Below are positions 1-6,210 of a DNA stretch of 7,802 nt, one piece after another. This DNA is from a bacterium (GTDB taxonomy: Bacteria; Sumerlaeota; Sumerlaeia; MVZB01): assembly GCA_023480605.1 (NCBI GenBank), contig JAMCWS010000151.1, positions 1-7,802 on the forward strand. The letters run 5' to 3'. The number at the start of each line of letters is the position of its first letter. Within the stretch, counting starts at the first letter, position 1. Below the pieces are notes generated by a model. It did not search any database. It was given only the letters and a program-made list of their open reading frames with translations, and had not been told where the DNA came from. A program made the translations under genes and the position numbers.

Positions 1-46
1 CGCGTAATGGGCCGCCCGACAACCAATTTTCTAAAGGAACTGAAGA
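1..46 (+). other. Left edge: possible end of an upstream frame and a strong ribosome binding site
   Basis: A TAA at 5-7 could end an upstream gene that lies outside the window. An AAGGA at 34-38 sits 8 bases before the ATG at 47, a near-ideal Shine-Dalgarno arrangement. In Mu-like phages the baseplate hub gene follows another tail gene closely, which would fit, but too little sequence is present to identify the upstream gene. Confidence 0.35.
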
Positions 47-373
47 ATGACAGACGATCTCTCACTCATTATCAACGGCGCCGTGATTTCCGGCTGGGAA
101 TCCATCCGTGTCACGCGCGGCATCGACGTGCGCTCCAAGCAGGAGATCTACCAGCAGATGCGCCGCCTGGCCGAGGCGGGCACGATCGTCATCATGATCA
201 GCAGCGACATGGAAGAGGTGCTGACCGTCAGCGACCGGATCGCCGTCATGCACGAGGGGCGGATCGCCGGGTTCCTCGACCGGAACTCGATGGCGGAGGG
301 GAGCGTCGATTCCGCCGGCGCCTTCAGCGAGGAAGCCGTCATGAACCTGGCCGTGCGCGGCTTGGCGGCGTAA
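47..373 (+). pseudogene. Chimeric frame: Mu-like baseplate hub N-terminus joined to the C-terminal remnant of a sugar ABC ATPase
   Basis: This is a 108-residue open frame in two parts. Residues ~1-27 (an NG-x4-GWESIRVTRGID pattern) match, as I recall the family, the start of Mu gp44-type baseplate hub proteins, whose N-terminus reads L-x-NG-x4-GW-x-S-x-VTR-x-I. Residues ~23-108 (TRGIDV, EIY, ISSDMEEV, SDRI, VMHEGRI, then an EEAVMNLA tail) match the end of an RbsA/MglA/XylG-type ATPase, starting just after its Walker B/DEP motif. Such ATPases are about 500 residues long. Walker A, the LSGG signature and Walker B are all absent, so the product cannot hydrolyse ATP by itself. The two families share the TRGI(D/E) motif exactly at the join (113-127), which keeps the frame open. 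The permease gene follows 17 bases downstream. It could be a genuine recombination scar, possibly still translated, or an assembly chimera. The two-part nature is fairly sure; the cause is not. Confidence 0.7.
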
Positions 374-390
374 GCAGGCGAGGTTGATAC

Positions 391-1371
391 ATGCGCAAGG
401 AACTGGGGATCTTCTTTCTGCTGCTGGCTTTGTGTGTGCTGATGGGCGTGCTTAATCCCGACTTTTTCACCGGCCAGAACCTCCAGAACAACGCCCGGCT
501 GGTCGGCATGTACGGCCTGATCAGCGTCGGGGTCGGGGTCGTCATCGTCACCGGCGGCATCGACCTTTCGATCGGCTCGGCGCTGGCCCTGCTCGGGGTG
601 CTGCTGGCGATGATGCTCAATCCCCAGGGCGGCGGCTGGCGCTGGCCGTGGTGGCTGGCCGTGGCGGCCATCCTGGTCCTGGCCGCGGCGCTGGGGGCCA
701 TTCATGGCCTGCTTGTCACGCGGGCGGGTATTCAGCCGTTCATCGTCACGTTGTGCGGCCTGCTGCTATACCGCGGGCTGGCGCGTTTCATTGCCCACGA
801 CGCCAGCCAGGGGCTGGGCGGCCACGAGGGGTTCGAGACGCTGTCGGCCGTGGCCGCGGGAACGCCCGGCGGAGTGCCGACGCAGTTCATTTTATTTGTG
901 GTGGTGGCCGCGGCGATGTTTCTGGTGCTGCACCGGTCAGTGTTCGGCCGTTACCTGTTCGCCGTGGGGCGCAACGAGGAGGCGGCGCGTTACTCGGGCA
1001 TCGACAGCCGGCGGATCATCTTGAGCGCCTATGTCGTCTGCGGCGTGTTTACGGGCCTGGCGGCCGTGTTGTTCGCCTTCTACACCAACACCGTGCAGGC
1101 GTCGTCGCATGGCAATTTCTACGAACTCTACGCCATCGCGGGCGCGGTGCTCGGGGGATGCAGCCTGCGCGGAGGGGAGGGCTCGGTCGCCGGCATCGTT
1201 CTGGGCACGATCCTGCTGGTCGTGCTGCGCAACGTCGTGAACCTGGTGGGGATCGAAAGTTCGCTGGATTTCGCGGTGATGGGCGGGGTGATCCTGCTGG
1301 GGGTGCTGGCGGACCAGGCGCTGCACCGGCGCGGCGAACGCCGCCGGCGCAGGCAGAGTCGCTCGAACTGA
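391..1371 (+). CDS. Sugar ABC transporter permease, RbsC/XylH/YtfT type
   Basis: This 326-residue inner-membrane protein forms the translocation channel of a carbohydrate ABC importer (BPD_transp_2 superfamily). It is hydrophobic throughout, with about 8-10 membrane segments. It carries the family hallmark GGIDLSIGSA at residues 55-64. A cytoplasmic loop with GRNEEAARYSGID (193-205) is where the ATPase couples. The ELYAIAGAVLGGCSLRGG block (245-262) leads into the last helices. The C-terminus ends in a very arginine-rich tail (313-324), as expected for an inside-positive end. Length is typical for the family (~320-340). A GAGG lies shortly before the ATG. The gene follows an ATPase remnant, so it was probably part of a binding protein-ATPase-permease operon. 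No intact ATPase or periplasmic binding protein is in the window. The transported sugar cannot be read from the sequence: ribose, xylose and galactofuranose permeases look alike. Confidence 0.93.
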   Translation: MRKELGIFFLLLALCVLMGVLNPDFFTGQNLQNNARLVGMYGLISVGVGVVIVTGGIDLSIGSALALLGVLLAMMLNPQGGGWRWPWWLAVAAILVLAAALGAIHGLLVTRAGIQPFIVTLCGLLLYRGLARFIAHDASQGLGGHEGFETLSAVAAGTPGGVPTQFILFVVVAAAMFLVLHRSVFGRYLFAVGRNEEAARYSGIDSRRIILSAYVVCGVFTGLAAVLFAFYTNTVQASSHGNFYELYAIAGAVLGGCSLRGGEGSVAGIVLGTILLVVLRNVVNLVGIESSLDFAVMGGVILLGVLADQALHRRGERRRRRQSRSN

Positions 1372-1440
1372 CCGCCGATGCGCGGCCCATGGGGCGCGCG
1401 CGATTATTTACATGAATATCATCAATTAAGCCGGAAACCA

Positions 1441-1524
1441 ACCCCCAACCCAGTATGTCAAACCCTCAAGCCCGGCGCGGGCTAAAGCTCCGCCGGGCAT
1501 GAGGGATATCGTCTGGTTGGGGGT
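1441..1524. terminator. Nested inverted repeats between convergent genes, possible bidirectional terminator
   Basis: An outer perfect 10-bp dyad (ACCCCCAACC at 1441-1450, GGTTGGGGGT at 1515-1524) encloses a stronger hairpin. In it CCCTCA (1463-1468) plus GCCCGGC (1470-1476) pair with GCCGGGC (1492-1498) plus TGAGGG (1500-1505), with a single A-A mismatch and a 15-base loop. It lies between the end of the plus-strand permease gene and the end of the minus-strand lipoprotein gene, where a two-way terminator is expected. There is no good T-tract on either side, so a repeat element (REP-like) is an equally good reading. Confidence 0.45.
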
Positions 1525-1527
1525 GTG

Positions 1528-1560
1528 TCCGAACCTCTTCCGCGAGGTAGATGGTTCGGA
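1528..1560 (-). terminator. Hairpin just downstream of the minus-strand lipoprotein gene
   Basis: TCCGAACC (1528-1535) pairs perfectly with GGTTCGGA (1553-1560) around a 17-base loop. It begins 3 bases after the stop codon of the minus-strand gene (1566-1564). The position suits transcript termination or 3'-end protection. No T-run follows on the minus strand, so factor-independent termination is uncertain. Confidence 0.4.
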
Positions 1561-1563
1561 TAC

Positions 1564-1806
1564 TTACGGGGCCGGGGTCGCAGCCGGGGCCGCCGGAGCA
1601 GCCGGGGCTTCGGTCGGAGCCGCCGCCGGGGCAGCCGGGGCTTCGGTTGCAGCCGCCGCCGGGGCAGCCGGGGCTTCGGTCGCGGCCGCGGCCGGGGTTT
1701 CGGTCGGGGCCGGGACCGCCTCTTCGGCCGGTTTCTGGCAGCCTTGGGTGCCGAAGAAGCATGCGGAAGCAATTCCAGCAATCGCCAACAGCTTTAACGC
1801 GTTCAT
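1564..1806 (-). CDS. Small Ala/Pro-rich putative lipoprotein with 11-residue repeats
   Basis: The protein is 80 residues. Residues 1-22 form a signal peptide: a Lys at 5, a hydrophobic core LLAIAGIASACFFG, then TQGC with Cys23 as the probable lipidated residue. The lipobox is imperfect (T-Q-G-C rather than L-A-G-C). The mature ~58 residues are almost only Ala, Pro, Thr and Glu, with TE pairs at 35, 43, 54 and 65. The last three repeat every 11 residues with a (T)EAPAAPA core. Such tails are extended, flexible, wall- or periplasm-spanning linkers. I chose the ATG at 1806 because AGGAG lies 7 bases before it; an in-frame TTG at 1824 lies upstream of that site. The composition of the plus strand over the same bases gives a Gly/Ala-rich open frame, but it has no comparable start or signal. 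Function unknown. It is probably anchored to the envelope and convergent with the permease gene. Confidence 0.72.
   Translation of the reverse strand: MNALKLLAIAGIASACFFGTQGCQKPAEEAVPAPTETPAAAATEAPAAPAAAATEAPAAPAAAPTEAPAAPAAPAATPAP
1591..1689 (-). repeat. Three tandem 33-bp units inside the lipoprotein gene
   Basis: GCCGGGGCTTCGGT (plus strand) recurs at 1601, 1634 and 1667, exactly 33 bases apart. The units encode AAATEAPAAPA, AAATEAPAAPA and AAPTEAPAAPA. Because 33 is a multiple of 3, copy-number change by slippage would keep the frame and only alter linker length. Confidence 0.9.
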
Positions 1807-1880
1807 TTCAACGCTCCTTTTCAATGGTCATTCCTTTGCAGGAATCATGCTGAGTCGACAGGTTATCTTTTCCAAAACAA

Positions 1881-1930
1881 AAAATCAACGAAATTGAACG
1901 CCCCCATTCAAAATCCACGAAAACGGACGC
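1881..1930. repeat. Imperfect direct repeat, 21-base unit, 29-base period
   Basis: Units at 1881-1901 and 1910-1930 share the pattern AAAATC-n-ACGAAA-nn-G-n-ACGC (17 of 21 positions equal), separated by CCCCATTC. It may be a degraded dispersed repeat or a paired regulator-binding site upstream of the minus-strand lipoprotein gene. Confidence 0.5.
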
Positions 1931-2023
1931 ATTTTCGCGGTGCAACCGGTAACTGCCTTCGATTTTTCCCGCCCTACCAAACAAAATTTTACATTTCGCG
2001 GCTCCAACAGGCAACCCAAAATA

Positions 2024-2054
2024 CGACCGCGAAACAAAGCCGGCCGTTTTTTTT
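2024..2054 (+). terminator. Hairpin followed by T8, terminator-like
   Basis: CGACCG (2024-2029) pairs with CGGCCG (2041-2046) with one A-C mismatch, then eight Ts (2047-2054). This is the classical order for a factor-independent terminator on the plus strand, although the stem is short. No plus-strand gene ends just upstream, so it would act on an unannotated transcript or on read-through from the left. Confidence 0.35.
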
Positions 2055-2111
2055 CGCTCCCCTCACGCCTTTCCCCGCGCCGCTCGTTCCGCCGGACGGG
2101 CGATCATTTAA

Positions 2112-2139
2112 TTGCGATCGGCCCGCGGTGACGTATAAA
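2112..2139 (+). promoter_or_regulatory. Candidate sigma70-type promoter for zwf
   Basis: TTGCGA (2112-2117) and TATAAA (2134-2139) are separated by 16 bases: 4 of 6 and about 5 of 6 matches to the standard hexamers. It stands ~190 bases before the zwf ATG in an otherwise very GC-rich leader, which makes the TATAAA stand out. Consensus matching alone supports it. Confidence 0.3.
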
Positions 2140-2329
2140 ATGATCCGAGGGTCCGGGAAGGCACAAGGAGCGCCAGGCCTGCGAAGCGGCGCCGGCCGCC
2201 CGCCGGCATCATCATCGGCGGCCATCGCCTCGGCGGCACGGCGGAGCGAGCCTCGTTGTGCGCCGGCACGCTGGTGACGGACGCCGGCGCCCGAATCCGA
2301 TCCTGCACCGCCACGGAAAGGAACAGCCC

Positions 2330-3871
2330 ATGTCGCCCGAACGTTCATCCAAGATCCGCGGCGAATTCTGCATCGAATCGCGAGCCGAGCCGGGCGGGGT
2401 GGTGATCTTCGGCGCCTCGGGCGACCTGACCAGCCGCAAGCTGATGCCGGCGCTCTTCAACCTTTACCGTCGAAACCTTCTGCCGCGTAATTTTTATGTC
2501 CTCGGTTGCGGACGCTCGCGGCTGACCGACGAGGCCTTCGCCTTTCACGTGCGCGACGAGTTCGGCCGCATCGCCGAGTTCCACTCCGACCCGCGGCTGG
2601 ACGATTTCCTCCGCCAGTGTTATTACAGCACCGGCGACTACGACGACCCGGCCTTCTACGACCACCTGCGCGAGCGCCTCGGGGAACTCGACGGACGCCA
2701 CGCCACCGGCGGCAATCACTTGTTCTATTGCTCGACGCCGCCCTCGGTTTACGCCGCGATCGCCGATCGCCTGAGCGGGGCGGGCCTGGCCGCCGAGGGC
2801 GAGGGGGGCCGCCCCTGGCGGCGCGTCGTGATCGAAAAGCCTTTCGGTCGCGACCTCCAGTCCGCCGCCGCGCTCGACGCCGAACTCCACAAGGTGCTGC
2901 GCGAGCGCCAGATCTACCGCATCGACCACTACCTGGGCAAGGAGACCGTCCAAAACATCCTGATGTTCCGCTTCGCCAACGCCATCTTCGAGCCAATCTG
3001 GAACCGCCGCTACGTCGACCACGTGCAGATCATGGTGGCCGAATCGCTGGGGGTCGACCATCGCGCCGGCTATTACGAGAAGGCCGGCGCGCTGCGCGAC
3101 ATGTTCCAGAACCACATGCTCCAAATGCTGTCGCTGGTGGCGATGGAGCCGCCCACGTCGTTCGACGCCGACCATGTGCGCGACGAGAAGGTGAAGCTCC
3201 TGCGCGCGCTGCGGCCTTTCGACCCCGGCCGCGCGAACGAGACGCTCGTGCGCGGCCAATACGGCCCCGGCGCCATGGGCGGCAAGGAGGTTCCCGGTTA
3301 CCTCGAGGAGCCGGGCGTCGATCCCCAGTCGACCACCGAGACCTACCTGGCGATGCGCCTCATGGTGGACAACTGGCGTTGGCAGGGCGTGCCCTTCTAC
3401 CTGCGTTCGGGCAAGCGCCTCTGCCGCCGGGTCAGCCAGATCGCCATCGCCTTCAAGCCGGTGCCCCACTCGATGTTCAGCCCGATCGCCCCCGAGGAGT
3501 TCGAGCCCAACCTGCTCCTCCTGAACGTGCAGCCCGACGAGGGAGTCTCGCTCCGCATCCAGTCCAAGCACCCCGGCCCCAAGCTTTGCATGAGCGCCCT
3601 GACGATGGATTTCACCTACCGCGAAGCCTTCGAGGAAGAGCCGCCCGAGGCCTACGAGCGACTGCTGCTGGACTGCATGCTGGGCGACCAGACTCTGTTC
3701 GTCCGCCACGACGACGTGATCGTCTCCTGGGCGCTGATGACCCCCGTCCTCGAAGCCCTCGCCGACCCCGCGCGCCAGATCCCGTTATGTTCATACGATC
3801 CGGGATCGTGGGGCCCGAAGGAAGCGGACGAGTTGCTTGGTCGCGACGGGCGAGTGTGGTTCAATCCGTGA
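2330..3871 (+). CDS. zwf: Glucose-6-phosphate 1-dehydrogenase
   Basis: This cytoplasmic enzyme oxidises glucose 6-phosphate to 6-phosphogluconolactone with NAD(P)+. It is the entry step of the oxidative pentose phosphate and Entner-Doudoroff routes. The protein is 513 residues, normal for the family (~490-510). The Rossmann coenzyme motif GASGDLTSRKL is at 28-38 and EKPFG at 169-173. The active-site signature RIDHYLGKE is at 197-205, with substrate-phosphate-binding His200. Asp199 and His262 (in RDMFQNH) are the expected catalytic pair by comparison with the Leuconostoc enzyme. The C-terminus has the usual GSWGP block. I chose the ATG at 2330 because AAGGAA lies just before it; an in-frame ATG at 2258 would add a non-conserved Arg-rich stretch. 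The gene is convergent with the methyltransferase gene, leaving only 20 bases between stops. It shares its strand and pathway with glk, ~2.7 kb downstream. Confidence 0.97.
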   Translation: MSPERSSKIRGEFCIESRAEPGGVVIFGASGDLTSRKLMPALFNLYRRNLLPRNFYVLGCGRSRLTDEAFAFHVRDEFGRIAEFHSDPRLDDFLRQCYYSTGDYDDPAFYDHLRERLGELDGRHATGGNHLFYCSTPPSVYAAIADRLSGAGLAAEGEGGRPWRRVVIEKPFGRDLQSAAALDAELHKVLRERQIYRIDHYLGKETVQNILMFRFANAIFEPIWNRRYVDHVQIMVAESLGVDHRAGYYEKAGALRDMFQNHMLQMLSLVAMEPPTSFDADHVRDEKVKLLRALRPFDPGRANETLVRGQYGPGAMGGKEVPGYLEEPGVDPQSTTETYLAMRLMVDNWRWQGVPFYLRSGKRLCRRVSQIAIAFKPVPHSMFSPIAPEEFEPNLLLLNVQPDEGVSLRIQSKHPGPKLCMSALTMDFTYREAFEEEPPEAYERLLLDCMLGDQTLFVRHDDVIVSWALMTPVLEALADPARQIPLCSYDPGSWGPKEADELLGRDGRVWFNP

Positions 3872-3891
3872 GGGGGAACACGAGACACGAG

Positions 3892-5442
3892 TCAAATAAA
3901 GCTGTCCTTATCTCGTGCATTACATGACCAGAGGTGAGTTTTTGGATTATAGAACCAACCCCGTTGCTCAAGGCGAGTCGCAAATTCTCGGCGATCCATC
4001 GATAGGCAGCCAAGGGCGCCACGACGCCACAGTTCGATCACCAACCGGTTAAACAATGCCTCGCTCGAAAAACTTTTTGTGCCGTTGCCAAGGCAAACAT
4101 CAAACACCTCGGACAGGACCGCTCCCGGATTGTTTTCGACACTGCGCACTGAAAACGAATCCCGGACGACAGGCTTGAGAGGCTTGTAGAACGTAATAAT
4201 CATTTCGCCGGCCAACACACTGGCGGAGTTTCTCTTCTTGTGCATGGACCAGATAACATCCCCTGTCTGAGTGATAGCCGCCTTTAACTCCGCTCCGCAT
4301 TTACTGGCAGTTTCAAGTATAGTGGCGAAGTAGCTCAAATCCCAATGCTGAAAGACGATTGACAACCAACGGTCGCGGCGTAGAACACGAAAACAGTTTT
4401 CGATGCTCCGCGCAAGGCTCTTCTTATAATGATCCTCTGGAAGGTTTTGCTCGCCACCGACAATTGTTTCATTCTTCCGTGCTTCATCGGAAACGGGAAA
4501 TCCAAGCCAGTGGTTCCACAAAATGGAAAGATCCAAGTAGCTGATGAATGCACCGTAAGGTGGATCGGTGAAAATATAATCAACGCTTTCCCGCTTAATC
4601 ACCTCGTCCATTGTAGCTGCATCGTGTGAGAGCACACGAAAACTATCGCGGCTATCGAAATGCCGTGAGCCACCTGCAAAAAGTTCGCGATAAGTTCGAC
4701 ATTTTCGAACTTCCTCTTTCGCGGCAAGAACATTTAAGAAACGTCCACGAAATGTTTCCCAAATCGGCAATTCCACACACCGAGACGCGAGCTTATAACG
4801 GTAAATACTAAAAATACTAGAACCGCCGCGGCTCTCAGCACGACCTTTAGTAGACATAAATGTTCTGTTTAGTTTTGCAACAGAGGCAGACCACGCCAAC
4901 AATAGGGAATCGCGGATCGGCCCGGAATACTCGGAGTCGATAGCCTGTTTGATTATCGCCAAGCCGGCCAGTTGGCGCGGCGTAAACATGTCGAAGTAGA
5001 AATTGGCATCAGAATTGCGCGGTAGCTTGATATTTTCAGGTAGCGGTACCCGGCCAAGCCATTTCGTGGCGGATCTCTCATCTCTTTCGATCTCTGCCAA
5101 TGCTCTAGCGCATGTCCGCTCTACGTGCTCGTAGGCATCGCGCAAGGGAATAGTTGAGACCAAAGACGTATCTGCGATGTTGCGTGCAATGAAATTCGCA
5201 AACGGATTTATGTCGTTGTGTATGGCTTTTCGACCGAGCAGGAATGCTTCGATCGCCGTAATTCCGGTCCCACCAAAGGGATCCAGCACGATATCGCCCT
5301 CGCAGCTGTATCGCTCTATGTATGCTCGGACGACATTGGCGGGTCGACGCGTAAAGTATGGATGCACCCCATAATGGCGGGCATCTCGTTGCCGAGATGC
5401 GGGGATCGCGGCCAAGATAGGTTGAATGCTAGCGCGGTTCAT
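3892..5442 (-). CDS. DNA methyltransferase (N6-adenine or N4-cytosine) of a predicted type II restriction-modification system
   Basis: The 516-residue protein has both hallmarks of an exocyclic-amino DNA methyltransferase. The AdoMet-binding motif I is DPFGGTG (54-60), followed by a DINP acidic motif (77-80). The catalytic motif IV is TDPPYG (292-297). HPYFTRRP (27-34) precedes motif I, as in other stand-alone site-specific methylases. Motif I comes before motif IV with ~230 residues between, which suits an alpha-like layout with the target-recognition part in the middle; the C-terminal ~130 residues are an alternative place. DPPY indicates N6A or N4C, not C5 methylation. It would methylate host DNA at the sites its partner cuts. 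The ATG lies 1 base after the stop of the upstream nuclease-like gene, so the two are almost certainly one operon with coupled translation. Base composition is lower in GC than zwf and glk, pointing to horizontal transfer. Target sequence unknown. Confidence 0.9.
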   Translation of the reverse strand: MNRASIQPILAAIPASRQRDARHYGVHPYFTRRPANVVRAYIERYSCEGDIVLDPFGGTGITAIEAFLLGRKAIHNDINPFANFIARNIADTSLVSTIPLRDAYEHVERTCARALAEIERDERSATKWLGRVPLPENIKLPRNSDANFYFDMFTPRQLAGLAIIKQAIDSEYSGPIRDSLLLAWSASVAKLNRTFMSTKGRAESRGGSSIFSIYRYKLASRCVELPIWETFRGRFLNVLAAKEEVRKCRTYRELFAGGSRHFDSRDSFRVLSHDAATMDEVIKRESVDYIFTDPPYGAFISYLDLSILWNHWLGFPVSDEARKNETIVGGEQNLPEDHYKKSLARSIENCFRVLRRDRWLSIVFQHWDLSYFATILETASKCGAELKAAITQTGDVIWSMHKKRNSASVLAGEMIITFYKPLKPVVRDSFSVRSVENNPGAVLSEVFDVCLGNGTKSFSSEALFNRLVIELWRRGALGCLSMDRREFATRLEQRGWFYNPKTHLWSCNARDKDSFI

Positions 5443-5443
5443 G

Positions 5444-6208
5444 TCAAAGACCTAAATAATCGGCCAAAGTTGGCAATTCGATAATGTCAATGTGTTCGGG
5501 AGCATTGGGATAGTTATGCTCCATGCATAGTACAACTGCGCGCGGAAGATTGGTATATTTGGCTACCTGATAGGTAAATCCCGAGGAGCGCTTCTTGATC
5601 TCGATAGGGCAAGGGTATACCGGTAGGTTCAGGAAAGCAAACTGACTTTCCGCGCAATCATAGCCCTTGCCCAGATAAGCACTCACTTCGATCCCCAACA
5701 GGGACAGCGCTCCTGCGGTTCGGAGCAGATCGGATTCCAAGATATGCTTTGCGTCCTTATTTGCATGTTCAGTTACTACGCGGTTTATCTGAGATGCCGC
5801 CCATTTCACATCCGATGCCGATTCGCGCCGTCTCGCCTCGATTTGTCGTCTCCACAATTTACTCTGGTAATCACGATGGAACGATAATGGATATCCCACT
5901 TTCTCGAGTACCTTGGCTCTCTTCATATTGCGCATTTTTACGGAAGTGGGAACAAGGATAAAGTGCCCTTTCGGGTGGACTATCGCTTCTACTTCAATGG
6001 TTTCGAAGTCTTGGGAATCGCCGATATTATACCAATATCGTATGGCTTCGCCGATCGATTGATCTCCGCTGCCTTGTTGGATTCGATCATGCCCTACTTT
6101 TCCAGGTACAGGGCGCCCATCCCTCCCAAGCTTATGGTCTCGATCGACCGCCATGAATGGACTTCTTGTGATGCCGTATGGCGTCTGAAGGACCACGGGA
6201 CAAGCCAT
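5444..6208 (-). CDS. Putative type II restriction endonuclease with a PD-(D/E)xK-like motif
   Basis: I do not recognise a named family. The 254-residue protein is directly upstream of, and 1 base from, the methyltransferase gene, the usual place for its restriction partner. The sequence supports this. YDCAES (183-188) gives Asp184/Glu187, then a strand PCPIEIKKRSSG (199-210) contains Glu203-Ile-Lys205, followed by the hydrophobic strand RAVVLCM. This is the order of a metal-dependent PD-(D/E)xK nuclease core: an acidic residue, ~16-19 residues, E-x-K. The middle (~95-160) is charged and probably helical, a plausible DNA-recognition part. The ATG at 6208 is the first possible start, since a TAA lies upstream in frame. 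The ribosome site there is weak, and Met19 (6154) is an alternative start. A bulged hairpin lies 2 bases before the ATG. Lower GC than the flanking metabolic genes. Nuclease activity is inferred, not shown. Confidence 0.65.
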   Translation of the reverse strand: MACPVVLQTPYGITRSPFMAVDRDHKLGRDGRPVPGKVGHDRIQQGSGDQSIGEAIRYWYNIGDSQDFETIEVEAIVHPKGHFILVPTSVKMRNMKRAKVLEKVGYPLSFHRDYQSKLWRRQIEARRRESASDVKWAASQINRVVTEHANKDAKHILESDLLRTAGALSLLGIEVSAYLGKGYDCAESQFAFLNLPVYPCPIEIKKRSSGFTYQVAKYTNLPRAVVLCMEHNYPNAPEHIDIIELPTLADYLGL

Positions 6209-6210
6209 GC

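Larger units (their letters stand above)
1807..2329. other. Divergent intergenic region between the lipoprotein gene and zwf
   Basis: No gene is supported here. The half next to the lipoprotein gene (about 1825-2060) is AT-richer and carries imperfect repeats and short hairpins, for example CGAAAA (1918-1923) with TTTTCG (1932-1937). A second loose repeat is TTCGCGGTGCAACCGG (from 1934) versus TTCGCGGCTCCAACAGG (from 1995). The half next to zwf (2140-2329) is very GC-rich and would be a ~190-base leader if the candidate promoter at 2112-2139 is used. Open frames that cross the region have no recognisable product. The upstream signals of both flanking genes must lie here. Confidence 0.6.

Noticed and set aside
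148..705. Minus-strand frames across the ATPase remnant and permease start
   Set aside because: Low-complexity Gln/His/Asp/Arg-rich translation opposite recognisable transporter sequence.
1591..1689. CRISPR array
   Set aside because: The 33-bp units are contiguous coding repeats with no unique spacers.
1807..1824. TTG start extending the lipoprotein by six residues
   Set aside because: The ribosome site AGGAG lies inside this extension and serves the ATG at 1806.
1499..1897. Plus-strand Gly/Ala-rich frame over the lipoprotein gene
   Set aside because: Its repeats mirror the minus-strand repeats, and there is no ribosome site or signal peptide. The minus-strand frame has AGGAG, a signal sequence and a Cys.
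1894..2277. 127-residue plus-strand frame before zwf
   Set aside because: It crosses the repeat-bearing spacer and changes composition abruptly at the GC-rich leader; no motif and no credible ribosome site.
2258..2329. Upstream ATG extending zwf by 24 residues
   Set aside because: The extension is Arg-rich and unlike the family, while the ATG at 2330 has AAGGAA at good spacing.
2345..3709. 454-residue minus-strand open frame
   Set aside because: It is antisense to zwf. High GC removes stop codons in this frame, and no domain is recognisable.
2506..3927. 473-residue plus-strand frame overlapping zwf
   Set aside because: It is a +1-type shadow, extremely Arg/Pro-rich, without motifs. The zwf frame is clearly real.
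4335..4629. Small frames on either strand inside the methyltransferase gene
   Set aside because: They overlap the conserved DPPY region, which is read in the methyltransferase frame.
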